From Myotis daubentonii (Eukaryota; Chordata; Mammalia; Chiroptera; Vespertilionidae), in the NCBI RefSeq assembly GCF_963259705.1, contig NC_081844.1:12881715-12945714 (forward strand): 64,000 bases of DNA, written 5' to 3'. Of this stretch, positions 13,736 through 27,992 are shown one piece after another. A model generated the notes under the pieces. That model did not search any database, was not told the origin of the DNA, and worked only from the letters and a program-made list of their open reading frames with translations. Each line of letters opens with the position of its first letter. Position 1 is the stretch's first letter. The translations under genes and the position numbers were made by a program.

Positions 13736-13932
13736 TCTCTGCCTCTTTGAACTTCTTGGACACTCCTGATCTGCAGCTCACACATAGAATTCAATGGAAC
13801 CTCATTCCTTGTGCTACTTGCTTTATGTTAGCCATGTATCTCCAGCTTGAACATAAGGTCTTTGAGGGCGGGGTCATGACTGGTAACTTTTGGTCTCTAG
13901 CCCCTGTGTTCCCCTTTCTAGAGCCTCCCCCA
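13736..13932 (+). mobile_element. Possible L2 relic
   Basis: 'cttgaacataaggtctttga', 'gggcggggtcatgactgg' and 'tagcccctgtg' resemble the L2 3' region. Weak. Confidence 0.35.
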
Positions 13933-13940
13933 GAGCATAC

Positions 13941-14132
13941 CAGTGGTTCTCAACCTTCCTAATGCCATGACCCTTTAACACAGTTCCTCATGTTGTGGTG
14001 ACCCCCAACCATAAAATTATTTTCATTGCTACTTCACAACTATAATTTTGCTACTGTTATGAATCGTAATGTAAATATCTGATATGCAGGATGTATTTTC
14101 ATTGTTCGCGACCCACAGGTTGGGAACCGCTG
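13941..14132 (+). mobile_element. SPIN-type hAT element (non-autonomous)
   Basis: Starts CAGTGGTTCTCAACCTTCCT and ends ACAGGTTGGGAACCGCTG, the terminal repeats of SPIN elements. The internal run 'tatgaatcgtaatgtaaata' and 'ctgatatgcaggatgtat' is also characteristic. The right half is deleted compared with the copy at 57179. No clean 8-bp duplication is seen. Confidence 0.88.
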
Positions 14133-14229
14133 GTAGACTATGGGAGAAGTTCAGTGAGTAATGTTGTCTGTCCTATTAACTAATCAAACAAGGCAGAGGA
14201 GAGGCTATTAGGAGGGGAACTCATTGAGG

Positions 14230-14420
14230 CACCACACTGAAAGCTTTACATGTATCTATCCTTATTTTGTCTCATTCAGCCCTTGAGAGATAGGCATTGT
14301 TTATGTTTTACAGATAAGAAAAATGGATATTCGTAAAGGGTGGTGATTTGTCCAAGGTTACAAGTTAGGAAGCGACAGGTGTGGGATTTGAGTTCAGTTT
14401 CAACTGACTGCAAATCCATG
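14230..14420 (-). mobile_element. MIR SINE
   Basis: 'gctttacatgtatctatcc', 'ttttacagataagaaaaatgg' and 'gtccaaggttacaagttagg' follow antisense MIR closely. Confidence 0.75.
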
Positions 14421-14824
14421 CTCTTTCACTCTTCCATACCCAACTCTTCCCTTTCCTCTTGTTAGATACTGAATGCTCTACATTCTCAACACTGAATTCC
14501 AGCAATCTGACCTTCTTGCCAGAAGCCTGAGCATCTCTGCCACTGCTCTCTAGTGGGCAGGGACACCACAAACAAGTCATCAGTAGCATCTCCATGCCAG
14601 CCTTTCGCTAGCACATGTCAGAGGTGCAAGGACCCATTCCTGTTCTGGTAGAAACGACCTCCCAGCTGGTGCTCAGTTCTTAGCCCCCTGATCACACACA
14701 GTCAGTCCCTTGTTGCAACAGTCAGCTGGGAATGAGTGTCCAGGTCCTTTGCTAGAGAACTACATTTCTAGAAGCAGCAGGCACAAGCCCAATTTCCCCA
14801 TTTCATCATCTGGGCATAGTCTGA

Positions 14825-16836
<2,012 letters not shown>

Positions 16837-16999
16837 TGATTTTCTTTGGCCCAAAGATTGTTTTGCTCTGGGTTTGAAACTAGTAATTCCTGTAGTATCA
16901 GCAGCATGAATGCACACTATTAAGTACCAAAGATTAGCCACATGTAAACCACAATTTATTGCAGGCATGGATAACTTAAAAATATAAATATTCATTGCA

Positions 17000-17540
17000 G
17001 TATTATTTAAAATTTTGAAAAAATAAGAATAGTCATATTGGGTAAATAAATGATGGAATATTATTTAAAAATTGTGGGTTGTTTTTTTTTTTGCCCTAGC
17101 CAGTTTGGCTCAGTGGATAGAGAGTTGGCCTATGGACTGAAGGGTACTGGATCTGATTCTGTTCAAGGGCACATGCCTGGGTTGCGGGCTCAATCCACAG
17201 TAGGAGGCATGCAAGAGGCAGCCAATCAATGATCCTCTCTCATCATTGATGTTTCTATCTCTCTCTCCCTCTCCCTTCCTCTCTAAAATCAATAAAAATG
17301 TATTTTAAAAAATTGTGTTTTGAAAAAATTCTAATGACCAGGAGAAGGGTGCATGCTTATGCTGTGATGCTAAGTGGAATAAAAAGTCAGGACAACATTG
17401 CCTGAGGATGTAAAGGTCTAATTAGGTAACATCCATCCATAGAAAAGTACTGGAAATACACCAAAGATTAACAACAGTTGTCTCAGGTTATGCAATGTTA
17501 ATATTTTTCCTTATATTTTTCTGTAATTTCTAAATTTTCT
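17000..17540 (+). mobile_element. L1 3' relic, split by a SINE
   Basis: 'gcagtattatttaaaatttt' and 'gggtaaataaatgatggaat' before the SINE and 'gtgatgctaagtggaataaa' after it match an old L1 3' end. Confidence 0.5.
17093..17310 (+). mobile_element. Ves SINE
   Basis: Starts gccctagccagtttggctca and ends in a CT-rich tract and 'aaaatcaataaaaatg'. A similar TTTAAAAATTGTG string occurs on both sides (17064-17076 and near 17304-17317), suggesting the target duplication, though a T run intervenes at the 5' side. Confidence 0.88.
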
Positions 17541-17875
17541 AAAGTGGATATGTTCTACTTTCATAATGGGAAAACCAACAAGACATGTTACAGGAAGATA
17601 ACTACTGATGTTGAGTTGGATGTGGAAGTTGCCAAATCAATATGTGAGGTCATAGTAGTATAGGAATTAGGGGGAGAGTATGATTACAGGGATGGGGGTG
17701 GGGTGGGCACAAGAGGTGGGAGGGATTTGAGCTGGGCTAGTAGGAAGGAGAGGATCTAGATAGGGTAGGTTGAGAGAAAATTCCAGGGTGTGAGAGAAAA
17801 ATGTGAGAGACAGGGACAAGGTATTCAGAGTGTTTGGGGTGCCGTGACTATGCCAGTTTGCCCTGGTGGGAGTAG

Positions 17876-18091
<216 letters not shown>

Positions 18092-18418
18092 TGAGAAAAT
18101 GATTCCAAAGGGGACTGGCCCCTGGTTCACCTTTGGTCTAATTCCAAGTCTCTCTACTTTTTCATCATTCTAAATTTACTAGGTCTTTCTGCTTGTGTGG
18201 AACTGGGTAAAAGGCATTGAATGGGAAAGTATAGACTTGATTCTAAATTTGTATTCTACTTAAGCAGTTTCTGCACAGTCTGGGAGATGGTCACGGCAGC
18301 TCATCTCAGGGGTACCTCCTTATACATTTAACTATGCTGGAACCTTGCTAGGATAGACCTTTATTCAAGCAACCAGACAAAAAAATAGACAAAGTTGCTG
18401 GATATAACTAATTTTCTT

Positions 18419-18639
18419 TTTTAAAAAATTTTGTTTTATTGCTTAAAATATTACAAAGAGTAGTACAAATGTCTCCTTTTTTCCCCCTTGACCTTCCCCC
18501 AGCCTCCCCTAAGCCCCAGTGTCTTGTGTCCGTTGGTTATGCTTATATGCATGCATACAAGTCCTTTGGTTGATCTCTTACCCCACCCCCAACCCTCCCT
18601 GGCCTCCCTGCTATAGTCTGACAATCTGTTCGATGCTGC
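18419..18639 (-). mobile_element. Bat L1 3' end, 5'-truncated, with 14-bp target duplication
   Basis: 'ttttattgcttaaaatatta', 'cccccttgaccttcccccag' and 'gtgtcttgtgtccgttggtt' are the reverse complement of a common bat L1 3' UTR. TAACTAATTTTCTT is duplicated at 18405-18418 and 18640-18653, exactly bounding the insert. Confidence 0.88.
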
Positions 18640-19219
18640 TAACTAATTTTCTTGAAAAGGATTCAAGGGAGTTGCCCATTGATGCTGCAGTGATTCAAAT
18701 TGTTTTAAATTGTATGAAAGTATAAGTTATCTATTATATATCTCAATATTTGTTGAATAATCTACCTTGTATCTACAACCTTTTCTAGGTGTAAGGTACA
18801 GGGACATACAATACATGGTCCTTACTGTACTGGGAGTTTAGAACTTTTGGAGGAGGCAATGGTACATTACCCAGAACTGCTAGAGAATTAGAATATTCAA
18901 AATGCATGGTATTTTCAATGAATGGAATATGAGTTCCAGGAAAAGAGGGTTTAGTGTGGACTAGAGTTAGTGGTATGATATATTAAGGGAGAAATGGACA
19001 TTTGTAAGGATGGGAGGGTTTAGATAGGCAAAGAGAAGGAAAAATGTTTCAGCTATAGGAAACTCATGTGCAAAGGCCCAGAGGATGAGGTGAGCAGGTG
19101 GCAATATATTTGGGTAGACCTTAGACCAGAACTTAGTTTAGATGACGTACGCACAGGAAGAAGGGAAAACCACAAAACAGCTTAAAAACCCTGTATAGTA
19201 CCAAGAGAGTAATCAAATT

Positions 19220-19440
19220 CATAGAGACAGAAAGTTGAATGATGGTTTTTAGAGGATGAGGGTAGGGAGAATGGGAGTTGTTGTTTAATGGGTACAGAAT
19301 TTCAGTTTTGCAAGATGAAAAGAGTTCTAAAGATTGGCTGCACAACAAAATGTGAATGTATTTAACACTATTAAATTATATACTTAGAAATGGTTTAAGA
19401 TAATAAATTTTGTTATATTTTCCCATATAACAAATTCTAC
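19220..19440 (+). mobile_element. L1 3' UTR relic
   Basis: 'gttgtttaatgggtacagaa', 'gcacaacaaaatgtgaat' and 'cactattaaattatatactt' follow the generic L1 3' UTR pattern. Confidence 0.65.
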
Positions 19441-20251
19441 CATAATTTGGGGGAAAAAAGCTTTGATTGGGAGTTCAGACTTGATTTGGTAAGATATAAG
19501 ACAACATTGAGGATTCCCATGCAAGGGAAAGTAATTCAAAAGTGCTATCTTAGGATAAATGAGTGTGGTTGATATAAAGACTGATTTAATTGGCGGGGGA
19601 TGGCAGCCAAGGAGACCTGGAGAAACTGAAACCAGGATATTATACTTTGAAAGAGAAAATAGGGGTATAGAGAAAGAAATATATAAACCACGAAAATACA
19701 TCAGATATATTATGACTTTCTGATAATATCATTTTATAGTTTATTCTCTCATTTGGACTCAGCCTCTATTCTGGTCTGAGTATCAATGTCTGCTTAGATG
19801 TCAATAAGGAGTAGATGGAAGAGGGCTGGAGGAGATGGCCACAGAAGGGGTTGGAAATACAAGATGGAAGAAGTCTAGATAGGGCCTCAGGAGCACCAAT
19901 ATGTAGGGCTCCGGATGATAAGGAGGAGTCTGTGAAGGAGAATAAGCAGAAGTAGTCGATGAGGTAGGAGAATACCAGGATCATGTGCGGTCCCTCAATG
20001 CTGGTGAGAAATGGGTGTCACGCCAGGATGCTTTCCACGTATTGAGCTCTGGCACCTCTATTTTCCCTGGCACGGATGACAGGTCAGGGCTGAGAGGAGA
20101 TGAGTAAGACTAATACCATTCATGGTGCAAACAATCCTCAACTCTCTTCTGAAGTAACACACAATCTCCATATTCAATGGGTCTAGGGATGTCTGGAGCC
20201 AAGTGGCATGTGTACATGTGTGTATGTGTGTGCATGTGTGCATGTCCATGC

Positions 20252-20272
20252 ATGTGTGTGTGTGTGTGTGTG
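20252..20272 (+). repeat. (TG)n microsatellite
   Basis: A TG run preceded by interrupted TG/CATG sequence from 20205. Confidence 0.85.
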
Positions 20273-20754
20273 TATACATGTGTTAACTTCCTCTGAAAGC
20301 AGGGGTTCTCACCCTTGCCTCACCTCAAATCACTGATGCCGAGGCTGGACCCTGGACCAAATAGATTCAAATCTCTGAAGGTAGGACCCAGGTATCAGTG
20401 TAATCCATATACTTGTTGAACAAACATCAGCTCCAAATTATGCTCAAGACACAAAATAAATCATATAAGTATGTTTCTAACAGCTCAGTTCTAGAAGGGG
20501 AGGGCAGGTAGGTACTTGTAGATTATGATAATTGGGTTGAGTCCCATAAGAGATGTAAAAGCAAAATGGGTTGTTGGAGCACTGAGCAGGGAGTAGTTGA
20601 CTTTGGGGAAACATTGAAGGCTGTTCAGAGGAGCTGACAATACAGTGATATTTCAAAAGCAAAGTAGGAACTTACCAGGCAGAAGAGTTTGTGGAAACAG
20701 AGTGCCTGGTAAAAGAGGAGTCCACATAACTGTGAAAATAATAGGTGTTATGCT

Positions 20755-20925
20755 ACATGTAAATTCAAAGAATCCTAAGATGCTGAGACATTGAAGATCA
20801 TCTGGTGAAACTCCCTCTTTTGCAGATGAGAAAAGTGAGGTTCAGGGAGAAGTGACTTGCCCACAATAGTCCGTTACATTACAGGTAGAGTCAGAACACA
20901 GACCCAGGTGTCTGTCCATCCTGCC
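20755..20925 (-). mobile_element. MIR SINE
   Basis: 'ttttgcagatgagaaaagtg', 'aggttcagggagaagtgac' and 'ttgcccacaatag' match antisense MIR. Confidence 0.65.
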
Positions 20926-21139
20926 TGGGGGGTCTTTTATGTAGCATATAGTGTTGACAAAGAGCTCACTTTTCCTAATGAGCCATTAATGACTATTTAT
21001 GAAATAAATAGCACTTGAGCACATGCACTAGGTTCAGCACTGTGCTCTGTGCTGGGGATACTGCAGATGAGTCAGACCAGTAGGGTTCTTGCTTCCTCAG
21101 CGTCACGATGTGGTGATGTAAAGGTGGACTGCTCATGCT

Positions 21140-21300
21140 CTGGAGTCACACCGCATGCATGCACAGCTTGGCTTGCCTCTACATAGTTCACAAATCTTGG
21201 GTAAGTGACATAAACTCTTAGTTTCTCATGTATCAAATGGGCTACTTACCTATCAGAGCTGTGGTGAGGATAAATAATAGAAACAGTGATGTGCTGGTAA
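21140..21300 (+). mobile_element. MIR SINE
   Basis: 'ctctggagtcacaccgcatg', 'tcttgggtaagtgacataa' and 'gagctgtggtgaggataaat' follow sense MIR. An L2-like relic (21005-21080) lies just upstream. Confidence 0.65.
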
Positions 21301-22573
21301 AAGTTTAACAACTACGTCTCCAGGTTCAAGGTGAGGGTGGGGGAAATTGGTTTGTAGCATTTGCTGATTTCCATGGTGCAAATACTCTCCCCATGGCTCA
21401 TTTCAAGCTACCAATATGACATCAACCAGCTCACAAAATTGCTGAAAATTTAACAACCTGCCCTCATAAGCCAGCTCTAGAACACCTCTGCATGGAAGGC
21501 ATTCGGGATAGAGAGCAGCTAGATCTTATTATTCAAAAGGTGTTTATTATTCATATTATTCTTGTTATTTCTATTAGTCTTATCATAATGGAGACTGATG
21601 AATGAGAAGTTACAGATGCTATGAGGATTAAAAGTTGTATAGGATGCTGTGGATATATACCAGGGAAGTTGAACCTTCTTGAACTGAGATAATAGGGAAG
21701 GCTAAGAACAGTCCAAACACAGAAACAGTACATGCAAAGGTCCTGGGGTAGAGAAGAACATGAGATATATTTGATGGCCACTATGAATAGGGCAGAAAGA
21801 ATGAGTTAAAGAGAGGTTGGGTTCAAGCTGGAAGGGAGGGTTTGGGGTGCTTGTTTGGTCCTACCCCTAATGAACACTAAGGATGTTTTCAATCTGTATG
21901 AAAACACGGAGAGACCTTAGAGTATTTTAAAGCTGGTGAATCTGTGATTAGATTTGCCTTTTTAAAGATTATTCTGGCTGCAGTGTAGAGAATGGCTAGG
22001 AAGTCAGGGAGGATTCAGGGAGGTCAGTTGGAGGCCAGTGTGGTGGACCCGGCCAGAAATGATGGCAGCTTGGACGAGCTTGCTGGTAGTGGGGACAAGC
22101 TGAAGTGGGTGAAATTTAGGAGGTAGCATTGACGGGACTTGATGATTGATTGGATAGGGTAAAGGTTGGGAAAGGGAGGGGAGGGGAAGACTCTCAGGTT
22201 TCAGGTTTGAAAAATTGGGTGGGTACAGTTTAGAAAGTGATTTTTAAAAAGGTATAAAGTGCTAAAGGGAGTTCAGGGGAAGGACAAAATCCTTCCAGCT
22301 GGCGGAGTGGTGGGGAGATTTAATATTGTAAAGATGCCAATTAATGAATAAATTTAACACAATGCCAATGTACCCACAAAATGTTTGGGGAAACTTTACA
22401 AAAGTTCATTGAGGTGCTAAAATAGAACCTCTCATTTTGAAAAATGAGAGGGCTTTGCCCTACCAGACATTAAAACCAATTTTAAGTTTCAGTAATTAAA
22501 AGAATACGGGACTTTGCAAGAACATATAGAAATGTCACACAACAGAAGAGGATAGTTAAAAATAAATAGGTTG

Positions 22574-22803
22574 CAGCCCTGGCCCGGTGGCTCAGTTGGT
22601 TGGAACATTGTCCTGTACACTAAAAGGTGGTGAGTTCGATTCCCTATCAGGGTACGTACTAGGTTTTGGGTTCTGGGCATGTGCAGGAGGCAACCAATCA
22701 ATGTTTCTTTCTCATATGGATGTTTCTTCTCTCTTTCTCTCTCCTTCCCTCCCTCCCTTTCTTTCTCTCTAAAAATCAATAAAAGCATCCTCCTGTGAGG
22801 ATT

Positions 22804-22850
<47 letters not shown>
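22574..22850 (+). mobile_element. Ves SINE with TAGA tail and target duplication
   Basis: Starts gccctggcccggtggctcag after cagttgg-type leader and ends in a pyrimidine tract and a TAGA array. ATAAATAGGTTG (22562-22573) recurs as ATAAATAGTTTG at 22851-22862, so the TAGA array lies inside the insertion. Confidence 0.9.
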
Positions 22851-22854
<4 letters not shown>

Positions 22855-22858
22855 ATAG
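22804..22858 (+). repeat. (TAGA)n microsatellite
   Basis: About 13 tetranucleotide units forming the 3' tail of the SINE. Confidence 0.95.
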
Positions 22859-24045
22859 TTTGTGTACATATGAATGGTGTAAATACGTAAGTACCTGTTG
22901 TATAGGTGAGGAGCCATCTCAGGTCCACATGGAAAAGATGGAATGTTCAACAATTGGTGTTGGGCCAACTGGTCAAGCATTGAAAAATAGATCCCTAATT
23001 TCATTATCGGTAAACATATGTGAATTAAATAATTTTAACACAAAATGTAGACATTTCAAACAATTGTTATAAACTTGAACCCTGCCAATCTTGTACAGAA
23101 ACCATCAAGCACAAATATGTGATTACAAAAAGAAATTTTTAAATCAAAAGAAAAGGAACAAATTAGGAACATATTTGTTATATATGGCATATGGTCTTAC
23201 ATATAAAAAGATTCAATCATTTGTTCAGCAAAAGTTTATTTTATGTCTACTATTTTTCAATCACTATCCTGTGTATGCATTGTGGATAAAGGGGTGAATG
23301 TTAGCTACCTTACAAATTAAGGAAAAAAAGAAAAATACCTTAAATTAAAAGCTAGCAAAGAATATCAGGAGTTATGTCAGGAAGGAATACAATTAAGCAA
23401 CAACGTATTTTTAAAATATCCCAACCACATTAATAATCAAATAAATGCAAATTAAGCAACTACATGATAACAGTTTTCCCCTAGCAAGTTGGCAAATATT
23501 TTTTTAACAAATAAAAATATCCAGGTTGGCAAAATTAAGAGTGGAAAGTTTCTAACACTGCTGCAGGGAGGTAGATGACTCCAGGAGAGTACTCTCTTGG
23601 CATGAACCTTAAAAATGTATGTGCCCTTTGACCCCACGTTCTACTTTCAGGAACATACACTAAGGAAACAAATGAGTCTTCCTGAAGGCTGTTTATTGAA
23701 GCCCAGATTATAGTAGTGAAAAATTGAAAGCATACTTAGTGTTCATTAGGGGACTTATTAAATAAATAATAGAACATCATTTCGCTCAAACACTTTTGGA
23801 CATTAAAAGTAAAGCTGTGGATGAATGTTTAGTTATATGAAAGATGTCTGTGATATAGGTGTGTGTGTATGTGTGTGTGTGTTTAAAAAAATCTTAAAAA
23901 CTGTATACACAGTATGGTCCAATTCTTATATATACGAAGAAATAGTTGTGTAAAAAATCCAAGAAAAGTATGGAAGCCTGTATACCAAGATGTTAACAGT
24001 AATGGGCTTTGGGTATTAGCATTATTTAATTTTTTTTCATTTTGC

Positions 24046-24820
24046 TTACACAGTTGAGCTTGAATAAGGTGGGAGTTAGGGACATAGACCCCTAACACAG
24101 TTGAAAATCTGCATAAAACTTCTGACTCCCCAAAACTTTAGTACCTCTCAGTACCTGTGGTTCCAGGACCCCCATGGATACCAGAATTCCAGGATGCTCA
24201 AGCCCCTTATATAAAACTAGAGGCCCAGTGCACGGATTCATGCACGGGTGGGGTCTCTCAGCCTGGCCGGCAATCAGGGCCAATGGGGCGTGCTGGCCTG
24301 TTGGAGGGAGGGACTGCAAGAGGTTGGCTGGCCATGCCCCCCCTCCCCCCCCAGCAGGGCCGATTGGGGGGTTGGCCGGCTGTGGGGAGGGACCATGGGA
24401 GGTTGGCCCCAGCAGCAAACTAACCAATGGCCAATTCCACAAAGAATCAGGCTCCCTTCCCTCCTGTCTGGGTCCAGGGTGCAGGTGAACCAGATTCAGG
24501 GCTGTCAGGGCCCCAGCATCAAGGTCTGGGTCAATATGTATCATAGCTACCAGCTGGTCATCTGGTCATTCCAGCTGTTCAGTCATAATGATTGCTTAGG
24601 CATATATATATATATGAATGATGTAGAACAATGTATACAGCTGGCCCTCTGCATCCACCGATTCCCAGCCATGGATCAAACATTCTGTTTTCCAGGCATG
24701 GTTGCTTGAATCTGCAGATGCAAAACCCAGTAGTATGGAGGGCTGACTATATTTATTGGAAAAAAAAAAAGAAAGAAAGCTGTGTGTAAATGGATCTGTG
24801 CAGTTCAAACCCATGTTGAA
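24046..24820 (-). mobile_element. Tigger-like DNA transposon relic, interrupted
   Basis: 'gtacctgtggttccaggacc' and 'cccatggataccagaattcc' on the left, 'ctggccctctgcatccaccg' and 'gcagttcaaacccatgttg' on the right are from one known mammalian DNA transposon family, tentatively Tigger/pogo. The two halves are separated by the Helitron at 24217-24621. Limits are approximate. Confidence 0.6.
24217..24621 (-). mobile_element. HeliBat-type non-autonomous Helitron, 405 bp
   Basis: Read on the minus strand it ends in a hairpin (GTGCATGAATCCGTGCAC) followed by CTAG at 24217-24220 and a T; the 5' end is TC at 24620-24621 preceded by A. This is the A|T Helitron insertion rule. It sits inside a Tigger-like element whose sequence resumes on both sides. 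Confidence 0.85.
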
Positions 24821-24869
24821 TAATTTTATTATTTTCTAATAAAATTAATTTGAATTAAAAATTGAATGA

Positions 24870-25037
24870 CGAGCCCTGGCCAGTGTTTCTCAGTTGTTAG
24901 AGTGCCGTTCTGTTCACTGAAGGGTCTCAGGGATCAATTCTTGGTCAAGGGCATGTACCTGTCTTGCAAGTTCGACTCCTGGCCCTGATCAGGGCATGGG
25001 TGGGAGGCAATCAATTGATGTTTCTCTCTAAAATTGA

Positions 25038-25078
<41 letters not shown>

Positions 25079-25120
25079 AATCAATGGAAAAATATCCTCA
25101 GGTGAGGATTAAGTAAAAAA
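24870..25120 (+). mobile_element. Ves SINE
   Basis: Starts gagccctggccagtgtttct and ends 'cctcaggtgaggattaag' after a pure CT run. AAATTGAATGA (24859-24869) and AAATTAAATGA (25121-25131) form the likely target duplication. Confidence 0.9.
25041..25070 (+). repeat. (CT)15 microsatellite
   Basis: Pure CT run in the pyrimidine tract of the SINE. Confidence 0.9.
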
Positions 25121-25959
25121 AAATTAAATGAAGAAAATATGATGTGAAAATTAATGTCACACATGTTTAAATACTGACACAGCACTTGATTCTCTAGGTA
25201 CAAAGAACATGTTTCTAGCCAGGGAAGCAGTGGGGCTTCTTCCAGAAGACTGCTTTGGGAAGGAAGGACCTGAGGGGCAGTTAGGGTTGAGAAGTGTGGG
25301 GAGACAATAACATGTTCTCTCACAATCAGGGAAGAAAACAGAAATACACTGTTCCGGATGGCTCGAGGGGCTGCCACTGTCTCTAAAAACTTCACCTTGA
25401 GGTTGTTGGACCAAATGAGACACAGGTTGGTGGAGACAAGTGGCTGATGTTGTCCATCAAGGGATTCAGACTCCACAGGAAATGGATTGGTGGCCTCTTG
25501 TCTTGCCTGCCCAATGATGTGGAATGCTAATTTACAACCTGTTGGGAATCTTAGTCCAGAGACGGGATAGGCAGTGACTTCCCAGCTGACTGAAGATGGG
25601 GCTGCTCTACTCGGAGTTGAGGCCTACCTCAGCAAACCTGGAGAGCCATGGCCTCTTCCCTGGGAGGTGACAGACAGAGGCCTCTCAGGGCTCCAGGCAG
25701 CCTGGCCCCCTGAGACCCCACATTCTGAGCCTCTTGGGAGATCAACTCCCCAGGCTCATATCCAGTGTTTAGCTACAGAATAGTGCATTGGAGACAACCA
25801 TGGGTCTAGGCAAATTCTCAGCTTTGGTGGGGAAGTGGGAAATAGAATCTGGATTCTAGAGGAAAAGAAAATCTTGAAGCCTGGAGCACTGCAGCGGGAA
25901 CAGAGTGAGCAGGCGGAGGTGTGTGTGTGTGTGTGGTGGTCTAAGCGGAGACATTGGAC

Positions 25960-26290
25960 TCAGCCAGAGACCTGCTTTTAGATGTCAGCCAAGTCATTGA
26001 TGGCTTGTTTTTTGTCAAGTGCCCTCACCTCTCTGAGCCTCTTTTTCTTCTTCTGCAAAGCTCTGATACTAATCAAACTATTACCCAGAGGTGTTTCCTT
26101 AATTTGGTTGAGCTTGAGAATCATGCTTGGCCCTATTCCAGATATACCGAATCATACTCTTCTGGGAGGCTCCAGAATCTGTATTTTAAACAAAGAAATG
26201 AGTTCGGGAAACCTGAATTCTGCTCACCAGGCTGGTGTAGAGATGTTATGACATGTAGAGTACTCTGCAACACGGGGCAGTTCTGATGAG
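25960..26290 (+). mobile_element. MIR SINE, diverged
   Basis: 'gccaagtcattgatggc', 'cctcacctctctgagcctct' and 'ttcttctgcaaagctctgat' match sense MIR; the downstream part is unclear. Confidence 0.5.
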
Positions 26291-27149
26291 ACTGAGTCAT
26301 TGTACTGTGAGCACAATAGGATTTAGTCTTAGGTGGAACTTCCTAGGAGACTCAAAAAGTAGGAGGTGGGTAAAGAGCCTCTGAAGTACCTCCTCTTCTT
26401 CAGCCCCAACCTTACCACAGACATCCTAAGTCCATGGTCCAAACATTGGTGGTTCCTGTATCTAAGGACATACCACCATAATAAACCCAAGCCAATTAGA
26501 TGTAACTTCCAGGTATAATTAGCCAAAATGCAGTAATCAGCTCCCTATGGTTGTTGCTGCCAAGAACAGCATAAACAACATCAGGGCTCTGAAAAACAAC
26601 ATATTTTCTTCAGACACGTGACTGCAGGTCTGTTTTCCTCCAAGCATGATGTGCTAAGTGCAGCTTGCTGCTGCAGAATTGGAGATCCACGGGAGAACAT
26701 GGCTCAACAGGAAAGGGCCAGTTGCCTCTGACTGGGGCTTAGGGGCAGGAGGTTCTCTCCTCCCCTCACAGATTCTTCCACAGAGAACGGGCAGTGCAGA
26801 AAATAAGCCTGATAGGGACACCTGATGGGGCCACAGTTACTGGCTGGGCTGGGACTTCTCGGCTGTCTTGAGACTGTAGAGCACGGCCTTTGGAGAAGGA
26901 GTTGCTTTGGTCTGTAATGGTGAAATATGCACCGTCCACAGAAACCTGCGCAAAGTTGTACTGCATGAGCTGATGGCAGGTCACTGAGGATGTGTGTGCC
27001 AATGGGCACAGATGTTCCTGTGGTTCTTTGCAGAATCTGGGCTAACCATTTGACTGCTGGTTAAGAAGTCTCCCATAAGTCCTGTCATTAGATAGAACTA
27101 GGAAGGACAAAAATGGCGACAGTAACTCAGTAATCACATCTGTCATCTT

Positions 27150-27335
27150 TTGAGCATGTAGGGCCAGGCCTTATCTTATGAGCCCTTGTAATCACCACCT
27201 TTCCCCCATCATGCTGGTTCTATTGGTATCTTAACTTTATAGATGAGACTCCTACTGCCTAAGGTCACCAAGTTAGGTCCAGTTCTAGCTGTCTTTTTCC
27301 AAAATTGCATTCTTAACCATTAACCTGTGCTGCTT
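27150..27335 (-). mobile_element. MIR SINE
   Basis: 'cttatgagcccttgtaatca', 'aactttatagatgagactcc' and 'aaggtcaccaagttagg' fit antisense MIR. Confidence 0.55.
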
Positions 27336-27654
27336 CCAATACCATGCATACAGTAGAAGAAATTATGCCAATGCCATGTGTTTGGCTTCATGTGGTAGTT
27401 TTACTTGCAAATGCCAATGGCCTTGGCTGCCTGGCCGCTGCTCTGAGGAAGTGCACAGGAGATGGGCCTGGCGAAGGAGCTGACGGGCTCAGGGATGCTT
27501 CACGCTGCCCTGGTGCTCAGATCGCAGAATGGGAGCCTATGAAGGGCTCTACATTCCTTAGATGTTGTCCTTTCCATGGATAACTGAAGTTGCAGAAGCC
27601 AAAAGAGTACAGATTTCACTTTGCTATTAAACTTGAGAGAACTTAGCATTGGGG

Positions 27655-27770
27655 CAGACAACAGTGAGTGACACCATTCAGAGGCCTGTATTTGAGTCCC
27701 AACTTTCTGGCAAATCGCTTAAATATTCTTTGCCTAAATGTTCTAACCTAAAACAAGAAGATATTTATTT
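27655..27770 (+). mobile_element. MIR SINE fragment
   Basis: 'ggcctgtatttgagtcccaa' and 'ctggcaaatcgcttaaatat' resemble the sense MIR core. Confidence 0.45.
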
Positions 27771-27992
27771 TATGAGGAGATGAAATTATATAGAAATGCA
27801 TATGTGTGTATATATAAATAGAAGCAGAATTCACCACTATGAGTCGTTGGCAGAGGAACACAGTTTCAGTCAAGTTCTAGGTGGCTTCCTCCCTCACTGC
27901 TGTTTGATCACGGCGGGGGGTGAGGGGGCCTTTTGCATGTCTTTTCTGTAAAAGGTGAATTCTTTTCGTTTTGTTTTTGTTTGTTTGTGTTA

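Larger units (their letters stand above)
22320..23960 (+). mobile_element. L1 ORF2/3' relic, split by a SINE
   Basis: 'gggctttgccctaccagac', 'gaatgttcaacaattggtgt', 'tgggccaactggtcaagcat' and 'gtatgtgccctttgacccca' are ancient L1 ORF2 3' sequence in order. Frames are destroyed. Confidence 0.65.

Noticed and set aside
22804..22858. Regular short repeats resembling an array
   Set aside because: A simple TAGA microsatellite with no spacers, so not CRISPR-like.
22489..23004. 171-codon open frame on the - strand
   Set aside because: It is the translated complement of a Ves SINE and its TAGA array (repeating Leu-Ser-Ile-Tyr), not a gene.
24092..24544. 150-codon open frame on the - strand, Pro/Gly-rich
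   Set aside because: Lies across a GC-rich Helitron and the Tigger-like flank; GC-rich DNA gives open frames by chance.
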